Shown: piece by piece, positions 1 through 8,523 of the stretch | How positions within the stretch are numbered: the first letter of the stretch is position 1 | How the letters are laid out: each line of letters begins with the position of its first letter | Source of the DNA: Paracoccaceae bacterium | Lineage (GTDB): Bacteria; Pseudomonadota; Alphaproteobacteria; Rhodobacterales; Rhodobacteraceae | NCBI GenBank assembly: GCA_019454225.1 | Contig: CP075370.1 | Location: forward strand, 1,354,001 to 1,418,000 | Direction of reading: 5' to 3' | Length of the DNA stretch: 64,000 nt | Program-made: the position numbers and the translations under genes | The notes under the pieces: model-generated | The model's database searches: none | The model's input: the letters and a program-made list of their open reading frames with translations, nothing else | What the model was told of the DNA's origin: nothing

Positions 1-1
1 C

Positions 2-640
2 ACCACGATGCAGGCCCTTGCGCAGGCCGGGAACGGCATGGCCGCCTACATCGACACCGCGCAGGAGGCGCGCAAGGTGCTGGTGGACCAGTTGACCGGT
101 GCGTTGTTCCCGATTGCCAATGACGTGAAGGTGCAGGTCGAGTGGAACCCCGCGCAGGTCGCCGAGTATCGCCTGATCGGCTATGAGACGCGCATCCTGG
201 CCCGCGAGGATTTCAACGACGACCGCGTCGACGCGGGCGAGATCGGGGCGGGCCACGCGGTGACCGCGATCTATGAGATCACCGCCCCCGACAGCCCGGC
301 GCGCGCCACCGACCCCCTGCGCTACGGGACGGCCGCGGCGACGCAAGGTTCTGACGAACTTGGCTTTCTGCGGCTGCGGTGGAAGGATCCGGGGGCCGAT
401 GTGTCGCAGCTTGCGGAAACGCCGATCCTGCCGGACATGGCACCGGCGGGCGCCGAGGCCCGCTTTGCGGCGGCGATGGCGGGTTTCGGCCAGTTGCTGA
501 CCGGCGGCCGCTATCTGGGTGACTGGGGCTGGGACGAGGCGATCGCCCTGGCGCTCGAGGGGCGCGGCGACGACCCGTTCGGCTATCGGACCGAGGCGAT
601 CGGGCTGATGCGCCTGGCGCAGGCCCTGGCCGCCCGATAG
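2..640 (+). CDS. YfbK-type von Willebrand factor A protein, C-terminal part
   Basis: Only the last roughly 212 codons are present; the reading frame is already open at the left edge, so the true start lies outside. The visible part matches the region that follows the vWA domain in YfbK-type proteins (DUF3520): VQVEWNPAQVAEYRLIGYE and then LAREDFNDDRVDAGEIGAG, with the family's usual ending LMRLAQALAAR. The vWA domain itself must be upstream. YfbK proteins are envelope-associated and of unclear function. The gene converges on the caspase gene at 710 and is separated from it by a strong hairpin. Its membership of the protease cassette is inferred only from position. Confidence 0.8.
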   Translation, partial: TTMQALAQAGNGMAAYIDTAQEARKVLVDQLTGALFPIANDVKVQVEWNPAQVAEYRLIGYETRILAREDFNDDRVDAGEIGAGHAVTAIYEITAPDSPARATDPLRYGTAAATQGSDELGFLRLRWKDPGADVSQLAETPILPDMAPAGAEARFAAAMAGFGQLLTGGRYLGDWGWDEAIALALEGRGDDPFGYRTEAIGLMRLAQALAAR

Positions 641-671
641 ACGCGGCGCGTCGGCCCGGGCGGGCGGCGCA

Positions 672-703
672 GGGGCAGCGATCCGGGACCGGATCGCTGC
701 CCC
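672..703. terminator. Bidirectional hairpin terminator
   Basis: A perfect 15-bp inverted repeat (672-686 and 689-703) around a 2-base centre, flanked by short T/A runs, lies between the convergent ends of the YfbK-type gene and the caspase gene. Position and shape fit a shared intrinsic terminator. Confidence 0.75.
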
Positions 704-709
704 TTCCCG

Positions 710-2782
710 TCAGTCCGCCGGAACCGTGTCGATGTCGAACTGCAGGATCATCGGCGCAGGCCCGGCGTCCTCTTCTTCGTCCAGGCTGACGGCCGCGCGC
801 GTCGTCTCGCCGAAGCCCGCCTCGCGCAGCGCCGCCGACAGGCCGGACCCGCCGCCCCGCGTCACTTCAACGGCGTCCTGCGCGAGGTAGGCCAGGTTCT
901 CGACGGCGGATTGCGGTTTCGCCGGGGTCATCACCATCACGATCCGGTCGCGTCCGAAGGCATCGTCGGTGATCCGCAAGAGCCCCTTCTTCAGCGTGTC
1001 GCCCGGCTGCATCCGGCCCGCGAACATGTGGGTGATCGACCAGTCCGACCCGACGTAGAGCACGTTCAGGTCCATCGGACCGTCGGTGGTATTGCGGGCC
1101 TCGACATGCACCTCGTCATCGGGCACGAGGCGCGGCACGCCCTGCGTGTCCAGACCGCGCAGCGTGCGGTTCCCCGGATCGCGCGTCAGAAGATCCACCT
1201 CCACCCCCGCGTCGCCGGTCCCCACGGCCGCCCCGAGCTTCATCAGGTTGATCGCCTTGGCCATCCGCGTCAGCGTGTCGGCCAGGGTTTCGGCCAGCAT
1301 TTCGGGGGTCTTGTCGCCGGTCGAGACCGAGGGCGTGCGCGACAGGTCGTCGGCGATGCCGGTCGCGGGCAGGATCCAGATCGCATCGGGCCGCGGGCTT
1401 TCGGGCAGCACGGCAAGGCGCAGGTCGGCCTCGGTGCCGCTTGGAACGAAGGCCAGCCGCGAGCCCGCGGCGCCGCGCAGGGCCTCGGCGGCGGCGGCCA
1501 GCGCGTCGGCCGGGGCGCTGCCCGGTTCGGGCAGGGCGACGGTCAGCGAGAAATCCAGATCCGACGACACCTTGCGCAGCACGATCCCCCGCGGCAGTTC
1601 ATCCGGCGGGGCGGCGTCGGCGTCGGGCGCGGCGGTCGCCGCAAAGGTATCGGCCCGGGTCACCGTCACGAAGCCGAGCGCCGCCTCGGTGGAATCGGCC
1701 GCCGAGGCGAGCACCGCCAGCCGACTGCCCTCGACAAGGCCGTGCAGGGTGCCGGCCGGCAGGGTGAAATCGTCGCCGTCACGCAGGCCCGGCCATTGCG
1801 CGACCCGGGGCGCAGCCTCGCCGGAAAAGGCCACGCGGTCCAGGTCGCCCTCGAACAGGGGGGTCGACCGGGCGAGGTTCTTGACCGCGTACTTGCGCAG
1901 CACCTCCTGCGCGATCTGGCCGTAGGTGGCGCCGGGGTATTCCGCCAGCGTCTCGAAAAGCGTCCAGGTGAACACGCCCTGCGGCACGCGGCCGGGCTTG
2001 CCCTTGGGCAGGTTCTTTTCCGGCGTCACCTCGTTCGTCTGCGCCGCGAAGAAGGCGACGATGCTGCCGCCCGCGCCGGAGGCCGCCACGGGCGCCGGCG
2101 GACGGGCGCGCGGGTCGGGCAGGGCGCGCGTTGCCACGCCTGCCTCGGCCTCGGCCATCCGGTCGGCCGACAGGCCAAGCGCCTCGGGGGGAAGCTGGCG
2201 CATCGCGACCTCGTCGTCGCCCGACGGCGCGGCACGGGTGGCGGTGCCCGAATGGCAGCTGTCGAAGACCACCCAGACATCCGCCCCTTTCCCCGTCAGT
2301 GCATCGAGCATCGCGCCGATCTCGTCGTCGACAAGGGCGTTCTCGACCTCGCCCACGCTGTCGGACCATGGCCCGATGTCGACCGGCAGGAACAGCTCGT
2401 CCAGCCCGTCAAGCTCCGAGTCGGGATCGCGGGCGGGTGCCTGGCTGCCGTGGCCGGAGAAATGCAGATAGACGAAGTCGCCGGGCTGCACCCGGGCCGT
2501 CAGATCGGCAAAGGCAGCACGGATCGCGGCCAGCGTCGGGGCGGGCGCGCCGTCGATCCCGTCGGCCAGGACGGCGACATTCGCGGCATCGAAGCGGACC
2601 GGGGCGACGGTGGTCAGGTAGGTCTGCACCAGCCTGACGTCATTGGCCGGGCCCTTCAGCCAGAACCGCTGGTCAAGGTTCTCGTAGGTATTGGCGCCGA
2701 TCAGGATGGCATGGTTGTCCCGCGCCAGTGCCGGGACCGCGGCCAGAGACAGCGCCGTGCCCAGAAGCAGGTGTCGCAGCAT
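710..2782 (-). CDS. Exported caspase family (C14, orthocaspase-like) peptidase
   Basis: A protein of 690 residues. It begins with a signal peptide (MLRHLLLGTALSLAAVPALA, residues 1-20), so it should act outside the cytoplasm. The caspase p20-like domain (about 24-300) has both catalytic residues: His111 in YLHFSGHGSQ and Cys176 in VFDSCHSGT. The C-terminal part (about 530-690) resembles the DUF4384 beta-rich domain often fused to bacterial caspases. The start at 2782 is chosen because the signal peptide follows it and a GGAGG ribosome site sits just upstream; longer in-frame versions have no plausible N-terminus. It is 11 bases behind the beta-sandwich gene 2794-3420, so the two are co-transcribed. 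A second caspase with a similar layout lies at 8524. The substrate is unknown. Confidence 0.88.
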   Translation of the reverse strand: MLRHLLLGTALSLAAVPALARDNHAILIGANTYENLDQRFWLKGPANDVRLVQTYLTTVAPVRFDAANVAVLADGIDGAPAPTLAAIRAAFADLTARVQPGDFVYLHFSGHGSQAPARDPDSELDGLDELFLPVDIGPWSDSVGEVENALVDDEIGAMLDALTGKGADVWVVFDSCHSGTATRAAPSGDDEVAMRQLPPEALGLSADRMAEAEAGVATRALPDPRARPPAPVAASGAGGSIVAFFAAQTNEVTPEKNLPKGKPGRVPQGVFTWTLFETLAEYPGATYGQIAQEVLRKYAVKNLARSTPLFEGDLDRVAFSGEAAPRVAQWPGLRDGDDFTLPAGTLHGLVEGSRLAVLASAADSTEAALGFVTVTRADTFAATAAPDADAAPPDELPRGIVLRKVSSDLDFSLTVALPEPGSAPADALAAAAEALRGAAGSRLAFVPSGTEADLRLAVLPESPRPDAIWILPATGIADDLSRTPSVSTGDKTPEMLAETLADTLTRMAKAINLMKLGAAVGTGDAGVEVDLLTRDPGNRTLRGLDTQGVPRLVPDDEVHVEARNTTDGPMDLNVLYVGSDWSITHMFAGRMQPGDTLKKGLLRITDDAFGRDRIVMVMTPAKPQSAVENLAYLAQDAVEVTRGGGSGLSAALREAGFGETTRAAVSLDEEEDAGPAPMILQFDIDTVPAD

Positions 2783-2793
2783 AGCATCCTCCG

Positions 2794-3420
2794 TCAGTTG
2801 GTCATCAGGGCATAGCCGGTCGCGGCGGTGCCGCGGTTCTCGACCTTCAGCGTGAAGGCCCCCGTGGCATCCGGGCGCCACCCGCAATAGGCGATGTGGG
2901 ACCGGTCGGTATCGGCGCAGACCAGCCGCCCCTGCGCGTCGGTGACGGTCAGGTTCAGGTCGACGGTGCTGCGCGCCTCGACATAGACCTCGGCATATTC
3001 GCCGCCCTTGAAGTCGATGCGGGCATAGGTGTCGAACCTGCGGGGCGCGAGGGTGCCGATGTTGTACACCGGGCCCGAAACCACGCCCTTGGTGGTTTCC
3101 ACGCGCAGATCGTCGATCAGGCCCGCAATCACCTCGTCGCCGTCGGCCAGCCGCCCGGCCGCTTCGGCCATGTCTTCCCAGGTCAACGGCGGTTCGGTGC
3201 CGGGCTCGCCATCCTCGGCGCGGCGGGCGGTATCCTCGGCGGGCGCGATCTGCTTGCGAAGGCGCGCGGCCGACAGGACCAGCAGGGGATCGCCCTGCGC
3301 AAGACCCACCTCGTAGAGCCGCGCCGACAGGGCGGCCGTCTGCACGCCCGACAGCGGTTCGGCCATGACGGGCCACACCGGCAGGAGCATCGCAAGGGCA
3401 AGGGCGGGCAGGCGCGGCAT
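2794..3420 (-). CDS. Exported beta-sandwich (PPC-like) protein of the protease cassette
   Basis: A 208-residue protein with a signal peptide (MPRLPALALAMLLPVWPVMA). I know no named function. After a helical stretch (about 28-105, with VGLAQGDPLLVLSAARLRKQ) comes a C-terminal beta-sandwich resembling pre-peptidase C-terminal domains: DLNLTVTDAQGRLVC, then YCGWRPDATGAFTLKVENRG, ending ALMTN. The two cysteines in VCADTD and AYCGW are kept in the paralogue at 12974-13663 and could form a disulfide. It is the first gene of the leftward unit that continues into the caspase, and shares its promoter region with the divergent HtrA-like gene. It may be a partner, inhibitor or substrate-binding subunit of the caspase; that is inference. 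Confidence 0.8.
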   Translation of the reverse strand: MPRLPALALAMLLPVWPVMAEPLSGVQTAALSARLYEVGLAQGDPLLVLSAARLRKQIAPAEDTARRAEDGEPGTEPPLTWEDMAEAAGRLADGDEVIAGLIDDLRVETTKGVVSGPVYNIGTLAPRRFDTYARIDFKGGEYAEVYVEARSTVDLNLTVTDAQGRLVCADTDRSHIAYCGWRPDATGAFTLKVENRGTAATGYALMTN

Positions 3421-3498
3421 GGGCGGTCCTTTCGGGGCGAAGGCGTGCCGGATTACCATGCGCGACAGGGTGGTCGTCTGTAAACGCAGGATTATTTG

Positions 3499-3515
3499 AT
3501 GACTGCCTTTGTCAT
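3499..3515. promoter_or_regulatory. Candidate operator, copy 1 of the 17-bp inverted repeat
   Basis: ATGAC, 7 bases, GTCAT: a perfect 5-bp inverted repeat. On the minus strand it reads ATGACAAAGGCAGTCAT and matches the copies at 8459 and 13750. It lies 78-94 bases before the beta-sandwich/caspase unit and 61-77 bases before the HtrA-two-component-patatin unit, so it could control both. Binding by the response regulator at 4931 is inferred, not shown. Confidence 0.6.
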
Positions 3516-3576
3516 GTGACCCCTGCGCGACCCGCCGGTAACGTCCGGCCCAAGACCCAAGGCCGAAAGGACGATC

Positions 3577-4917
3577 ATGCAGACCGCGACCCGATCCCAG
3601 CCAATGCCCGCCTTCATGCGGCCGCTTTCCCGGGTGTTTGCCGCGCTCGCCGTGCTGACCGCGCTGGCCGCGCTGGCGCCCGCGCAAGGCAGGGCCTCGA
3701 TGCTCGACACCGCGATGGAAGCGGTTCTGGTGGTGCGCAGCGCCGACGCGGCCGACCGGTTCCTCGGCTCCGCCTTCGTCTGGGGGACAGAGGGCGAGGT
3801 GGCCGTGACCAATGCGCATGTGGTGGGCGAGGCGGCCGAGGTGCGGCTGCAGGATCGCGCGGGGGCGACCATCGTGGCGCCGGTCATCGCGCGCGATCCG
3901 CTGCGGGATGTCGCGGTGATCGGGCTGCCGCCGGGCCGGACCGGGCTGGCGACCGGACCCGTGCCCGTGCTGGGCGAGGCGGTCTGGGCACTGGGCGCGC
4001 CGCTCGGGGCAGAGTTCACGGCAACGCGGGGCATGGTCTCGGCCTCGGCGCGCCAGGTGGAGCCGACGGTTCCCCTGCGCCTGCTGCAGCATGACGCGGC
4101 GGTGAACCCCGGGTCGTCCGGCGGGCCGCTGATCGATGCAGAGGGGCGCGTGGTTGGCATGAACAGCCGCATCGCCGACGGGTCGCGGCACTATGTGGGG
4201 ATATCCTATGCCATTTCGGCGCCAGACCTTTCGCGGATCGTCGGGGGCCTGGTCGCGGAAACCCTGCCACCCGTGCCGCGCCTCGGGCTGATGCTGCGTC
4301 CGGTGTCGCGGCAGATCGCGGCGGCGCTTGGCCTGACGCCCGGCGGCGCCCTGGTGGACCGCGTGGAACCCGGCAGCCCGGCGGCGCGTGCGGGCCTGGT
4401 CGCGGGCGATGTGATCCGTGCCGCCGATGGGCGGGCCGTCGCCTCGCCCGGCGATCTGGCCTTTGCCGTCGAGGCGGCGGTGGTGCGCGGGTCGGTATCG
4501 CTTTCGGTCATCCGGGCGGGCGGTCCCGTCGAGATGCTGCTGCCGCTGGTCCCGCCCCAGGCGATGCTGGCAACCCGCGAACCGGGGGTCGGCGTGGCGC
4601 GCGTGTCGGCCTATTCGCTGGCCGATCTGGGCGTGACGGTTGCCGACCGCGACGGCCCCGTTGTCGGCCATCTGACCGAAGCCTCGCCTGCCGCCCTGGC
4701 CGGAATGGCGCGGGGCGACCGGATCATGGCGGTGAACGGCAAGCCGGTCGGCGTGGCCGCCCTGGCCGAGCTGCGGCTGACCGCGCCGGCGCTGATCCTG
4801 GTGGAGCGGCGGGGCGGCGCCACGCTGCACATCCTGCTCGATCCCTGGGATGCCGGAGCGGGTTTCCGCCCGCAGGGTGGCGCGAATGTGCTTGACCCCT
4901 CGGTCGCGGTGTTCTGA
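3577..4917 (+). CDS. HtrA/Deg-like trypsin-fold serine protease with PDZ-like domains
   Basis: 446 residues. An N-terminal hydrophobic segment (about 18-36) directs export, as a signal peptide or anchor. The S1C protease domain (about 45-240) has a complete triad: His81 in TNAHVV, Asp111 in PLRDVAV and Ser181 in NPGSSGGP. Two PDZ-like regions follow: about 255-330 (SPAARAGLVAGDVIRAADGR) and about 345-425 (SPAALAGMARGDRIMAVNGK). The ATG at 3577 has AAAGGA just upstream. Proteases of this type degrade or process envelope proteins and sense misfolding. The response regulator starts 13 bases after its stop, so it leads an operon with the two-component system and the patatin lipoprotein. Confidence 0.9.
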   Translation: MQTATRSQPMPAFMRPLSRVFAALAVLTALAALAPAQGRASMLDTAMEAVLVVRSADAADRFLGSAFVWGTEGEVAVTNAHVVGEAAEVRLQDRAGATIVAPVIARDPLRDVAVIGLPPGRTGLATGPVPVLGEAVWALGAPLGAEFTATRGMVSASARQVEPTVPLRLLQHDAAVNPGSSGGPLIDAEGRVVGMNSRIADGSRHYVGISYAISAPDLSRIVGGLVAETLPPVPRLGLMLRPVSRQIAAALGLTPGGALVDRVEPGSPAARAGLVAGDVIRAADGRAVASPGDLAFAVEAAVVRGSVSLSVIRAGGPVEMLLPLVPPQAMLATREPGVGVARVSAYSLADLGVTVADRDGPVVGHLTEASPAALAGMARGDRIMAVNGKPVGVAALAELRLTAPALILVERRGGATLHILLDPWDAGAGFRPQGGANVLDPSVAVF

Positions 4918-4930
4918 CATGGAGGCTGCT

Positions 4931-5656
4931 ATGGACATGACCGACCCTTCCCCCACAGCCCGCATCCTGATTGTCGAGGACGATGCCGCCACCGCCGATG
5001 CCGTGGCCGAGATCGCCCGCGGCATCGGCTGTGCGCCGGTTGTCGTGGCCACTCTGGATGCCGGGCTGGAGCAGGCGTCCGGGGACTACGCGGTGATCGT
5101 GCTGGACCGGATGCTGCCCGGGGGCGACGGGGTGGGGGCGCTTGCCGCCCTGCGCGCCGCCGGGTCGCGGGCGCTGATCCTGGTGCTGTCGGCGCTCGGG
5201 CGTGCGTCCGAGCGGGTCGAGGGGCTGGAGAAGGGCGCGGACGACTATCTTGCAAAGCCCTTCGAGCCGGAAGAACTGCGCGCCCGCCTGCGCGCGCTGC
5301 TGCGCCGGGCGATGACGCAGTCGGCGGCGAACGATGTGATGGCGTTCGGCGACGTGGAGATCCGGCTGCGTGCCCGCACCGTGCATGTAGGCCGGGTGCA
5401 TGTGCCGGTATCGCCCAAGGAATTCGAACTGATCACCTTCTTCGCCCGCAACGCGGGGCAGCCGGTGACGCGGACACAACTTCTGGAGCAGGTGTGGAAC
5501 CTGCGCTTCGATCCCGGAACCAACGTCGTCGACGTGCATGTGGGCCGTCTGCGCCGCAAACTGGAGGAGGCGGCCGGACGGCCGGTCATCCACACGGCGC
5601 GGGGCACAGGATATGTCTTTGCTCCGATGATGCCGGGCGGCGGGACGGCGGGGTGA
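4931..5656 (+). CDS. OmpR/PhoB-family response regulator
   Basis: 241 residues. The receiver domain (about 10-122) has the acidic pocket (VEDD, 15-18), the phosphoacceptor Asp59 in VLDRMLPGGDG and the conserved Lys109 in YLAKPFEP. A winged-helix domain (about 140-236) carries SPKEFELITFFARN and GTNVVDVHVGRLRRKLE and ends in GTGYVF. Of several in-frame ATGs I chose 4931 because GGAGG sits 5 bases before it; 4919 and 4937 are alternatives. The gene overlaps the kinase gene by 4 bases, so the two are translationally coupled. The three inverted repeats in front of the cassette's transcription units are the obvious candidate targets. Confidence 0.93.
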   Translation: MDMTDPSPTARILIVEDDAATADAVAEIARGIGCAPVVVATLDAGLEQASGDYAVIVLDRMLPGGDGVGALAALRAAGSRALILVLSALGRASERVEGLEKGADDYLAKPFEPEELRARLRALLRRAMTQSAANDVMAFGDVEIRLRARTVHVGRVHVPVSPKEFELITFFARNAGQPVTRTQLLEQVWNLRFDPGTNVVDVHVGRLRRKLEEAAGRPVIHTARGTGYVFAPMMPGGGTAG

Positions 5657-6993
5657 GCCGCCCGCGCCCCCGCGTCACGCTGCGGCTGGCTGGTGTGGTG
5701 GCCGTGGCCATCACCGTGCTGTCGCTTGCGGGGATGGTGCTGCAGTACCGGCTGGTCGAGGCGCGCCTGATGGAGCAGGCACGGTCCTTGCTTTCGGCCG
5801 ATCTGGACGGACTGGCGGCGCTCTACGACCAGCGGCGGATCATCGCGCTGCGGCAGGCCATCGACTATCGCGCTGCCGCCGCTCTGGCGGACGAGATGCT
5901 GTGGCTGGGCGATCGTGCAGGCGGGCGGCTGGCGGGAACGCGCGCGGAATGGCCTGCCGCGATGACGCCTGCGGGTGAGGGATTTTCTGCCGAGGCGGCG
6001 CAGGTGTTTGCCGATGGCGGCACCCGGTGGCTGGGGGTCGCGCGGACCCTGCCGGGCGGCTTTCCCCTGATCGTGGCGCGGTCGCTGGCCGGGGTGGACG
6101 CCACGCTGGCAGCGCTGCGCCGGGCCATGGCCGCGATCACCCTCGGCATGCTGGCCATGGGGGCGGGCGTCGGATGGCTTGCCGCGCGTGGCCCGATGCG
6201 CCGCATCGCGCGGCTGAACGGCCTGGCGGACAGGGTGGCGGGCGGTGATCTTGCGGCGCGCTTGCCGGGGGTGCGGCCGGATGATGAATTCGGCCTGCTG
6301 GAAACCCATGTCCACGCCATGCTGGATCGTATCGAGGCGCTGAACCGGGCGACGCACCGGCTGTCGGACACGATCGCGCATGAACTGCGCACGCCGCTGA
6401 ACCGCATGGCGCAGAAGCTGGGTGCGATCGCAGGACAGGATGACGTGGTCGACGACCTGCGCGCCGAGATGCGGGCGGCCGTGCGGGTGTTCGACGCGCT
6501 GCTCGACATCAGCCGGGCCGAGGCGGACACCGGCGGCGGCGGCCTTCTGCCGCTGGACCTGTCGGCGCTTGTGGCCGAGATGGCCGAGCTATACGGGCCG
6601 GTGGCCGAGGATGCGGGCATGACGGTCACGGCGGCGGCCCCGCCCGGGCTGACCGTGCTGGGCGACAGCACGCTGATCGGGCAGATGATCGCGAATCTGC
6701 TCGACAATGCGGTGAAGTACTGCCGCCCCGGCGACCGCATCGACTTGGCCCTTGTGCCAGAACGTGAGACCATCCGTCTGACCCTTGCCGATACCGGCCC
6801 CGGCCTGCCGGCCGACCTGCGCGAGACCGCCTTCGACCGGTTCACCCGCGGCGGGGCGCCGGTGCCCGGCCATGGCCTTGGCCTGGCGCTCGTGCGGGCG
6901 ATCGCGGCGCGGCACGGCGCGCGCATCGTGTTGCCCCCGACCACGCAGGGCTTTGCCATCCATATCCTGTGGCCTAGACTGCCAGCCGACTGA
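5653..6993 (+). CDS. Sensor histidine kinase with periplasmic sensor region
   Basis: 446 residues from a GTG that overlaps the response-regulator stop (GTGA). The first membrane helix is about 11-31, an unassigned periplasmic sensor region covers about 33-155, and the second helix is about 160-178. HAMP (about 179-232) and HisKA follow, with phosphoacceptor His243 in TIAHELRTPLNRM. The ATPase domain has the N box (NLLDNAVKY, from residue 348), DTGPGLP and GHGLGLALV. Sensing therefore happens in the periplasm, the compartment to which the neighbouring effectors are exported. A longer reading frame upstream is only the response-regulator gene in another frame. The signal is unknown. Confidence 0.93.
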   Translation: MSRPRPRVTLRLAGVVAVAITVLSLAGMVLQYRLVEARLMEQARSLLSADLDGLAALYDQRRIIALRQAIDYRAAAALADEMLWLGDRAGGRLAGTRAEWPAAMTPAGEGFSAEAAQVFADGGTRWLGVARTLPGGFPLIVARSLAGVDATLAALRRAMAAITLGMLAMGAGVGWLAARGPMRRIARLNGLADRVAGGDLAARLPGVRPDDEFGLLETHVHAMLDRIEALNRATHRLSDTIAHELRTPLNRMAQKLGAIAGQDDVVDDLRAEMRAAVRVFDALLDISRAEADTGGGGLLPLDLSALVAEMAELYGPVAEDAGMTVTAAAPPGLTVLGDSTLIGQMIANLLDNAVKYCRPGDRIDLALVPERETIRLTLADTGPGLPADLRETAFDRFTRGGAPVPGHGLGLALVRAIAARHGARIVLPPTTQGFAIHILWPRLPAD

Positions 6994-6999
6994 TACGGG

Positions 7000-8451
7000 A
7001 TGGGGACCCTGTTGCGCGCGTTCATCTTTGCCCTTCTGGCGCTGTCGGGCTGCGCTGCCTGGAACAGTCCGGTCAATGCACCCCTCAGCACCGCCGCCAA
7101 TCCGCCCATGCTTGCGGAAGAGACGGTCGCAGCGGATGAGGTCTGGATCGGCCTTGCGTTCTCGGGCGGGGGGATGCGGGCCTCGGCCTTCGCCTATGGC
7201 ATGACCGAGGCGCTGCGCGCCGCCGACCCGGGCAGCCCCAACGGCCTGCTGGACCATGTCCGCCTCGTCTCGGGGGTGTCTGGCGGTTCGGTGACGGCGG
7301 CACAGCTTGGCCTGAACGGGCCCGAAGGATTGCGCGGATATCGCGAGCGGTATCTGGTGACGGATGCCGAGAAGTACATGGCGAACTCGCCGCTGAACCC
7401 GCTGACCATCGTGCGCGGGCTGTCGGGCGGCGCGAACGGGCGGGCCACCTTTGCCCGCTATCTGGACGAGACCCTGTTCCACCGCGCGACCTTTGGCGAT
7501 CTGGCCGGACGGTCCCGGATCAAGACATGGATCAACGCCACCGACATGGCGAATTCCACACCCTTCCTGTTCTCGCCCGAGACCTTCGACGCGCTGTGCT
7601 CCGACCTCGCGTCCTTCCCGATCTCGGAGGCGGTGGCGGCCAGTGCGGCCTTCCCGCTAGTGTTCAGCCCGGTCGTGCTGGAGGCCCATCAGGGGCGCTG
7701 CGACTATCGCGAACCCGACTGGCTGACCGCAGCGCGCTTCAACCCCGAGGCCTCAAGCGCGATGCGTGCCCATGCCCGTGCGCTCGAAAGCTATGGCGAT
7801 TCCGAGCGTGTCAGGTTCGTCAAGCTGCTGGACGGCGGGGTGACGGACAACTTTGGCACCACGGGACTGGCCGTTGAACGGGCCCGCGCCCAGGCGGCCT
7901 TTGCCCCGATGACCCCGGCACAGGCGGTGCGGCTGAAGCGATTGCTGTTTCTTGTCGCCGATGCGGGGGTCGAACGTGACCCCGCCTGGGCATTGCGGAT
8001 CAGGGGGCCGGGTGGGCCCGCGCTTGCGATGTCGATTGCCAATGCCTCGCTCTCGGCCGCCACCCGATCGGGGTATGACGCGATGCGCGGCGAGATGCGG
8101 AAATGGCATGAGGACCTGATCGAATGGCGGTGCGCGTTGCCCCCGTCCGAGGTTCGGCGCCTGCGCGGAACGCTGGCCGGTTGGGATTGCCGGGACGTCA
8201 AGCTGTTCGTCGGGCAGGCGAACGGCGACTCGTTGCCTGCACCGATGCGGACGCGGCTGAACAAGGTGCCGACGCGGCTGCGGCTGAAGATGGATGAGGT
8301 CGATCTTGCGATCGAGGCCGGGCGGCTTGCCACGCTTGCCACGCCCGAGTTCAACGGCTTTGTCGCCGCGCTTGACGGCAATGACATCGACGCGCGCATC
8401 GCGGCGGGCATCGCCCGCGGCGGGCGGCGCATCGCGCCGACGGGCAACTGA
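7000..8451 (+). CDS. Patatin-like phospholipase family lipoprotein
   Basis: 483 residues. The N-terminus is a lipoprotein signal with lipobox LLALSGC (Cys18), so the protein should be membrane-anchored on the periplasmic side. Patatin hallmarks are present: the glycine-rich oxyanion loop FSGGGMRASA (54-63), nucleophile Ser94 in SGVSGGS, and the dyad Asp278 in KLLDGGVTDNFG. Patatins are acyl hydrolases, commonly of phospholipids. The start is 6 bases after the kinase stop, making it the last gene of the HtrA-two-component operon. The C-terminal third (after about 340) has no motif I recognise. A lipase under the same control as proteases suggests envelope damage or remodelling; that is inference. 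Confidence 0.87.
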   Translation: MGTLLRAFIFALLALSGCAAWNSPVNAPLSTAANPPMLAEETVAADEVWIGLAFSGGGMRASAFAYGMTEALRAADPGSPNGLLDHVRLVSGVSGGSVTAAQLGLNGPEGLRGYRERYLVTDAEKYMANSPLNPLTIVRGLSGGANGRATFARYLDETLFHRATFGDLAGRSRIKTWINATDMANSTPFLFSPETFDALCSDLASFPISEAVAASAAFPLVFSPVVLEAHQGRCDYREPDWLTAARFNPEASSAMRAHARALESYGDSERVRFVKLLDGGVTDNFGTTGLAVERARAQAAFAPMTPAQAVRLKRLLFLVADAGVERDPAWALRIRGPGGPALAMSIANASLSAATRSGYDAMRGEMRKWHEDLIEWRCALPPSEVRRLRGTLAGWDCRDVKLFVGQANGDSLPAPMRTRLNKVPTRLRLKMDEVDLAIEAGRLATLATPEFNGFVAALDGNDIDARIAAGIARGGRRIAPTGN

Positions 8452-8458
8452 GGGCGGC

Positions 8459-8475
8459 GTGACAAATCCCGTCAT
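8459..8475. promoter_or_regulatory. Candidate operator, copy 2 of the 17-bp inverted repeat
   Basis: GTGACAAATCCCGTCAT lies in the 72-base gap between the patatin stop and the second caspase gene, 48-64 bases before that gene's ATG. It matches copy 1 and copy 3 at all positions outside the variable centre. No clear -10 or -35 box could be fixed around it. Confidence 0.6.
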
Positions 8476-8523
8476 GGCGATGCAGAGGCTTGTCGCCGCG
8501 CCCGGTCCGGGTATCTTTGCGTC

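Noticed and set aside
911-2815. A 634-codon open frame on the plus strand across the exported caspase gene
   Set aside because: It is Arg/Gly/His-rich shadow translation of GC-rich coding DNA. The opposite strand has a signal peptide, the caspase motifs and a ribosome site.
2783-3376. A longer caspase with about 198 extra N-terminal residues
   Set aside because: The extension overlaps the beta-sandwich gene in another frame and is Arg-rich; a signal peptide and ribosome site place the start at 2782.
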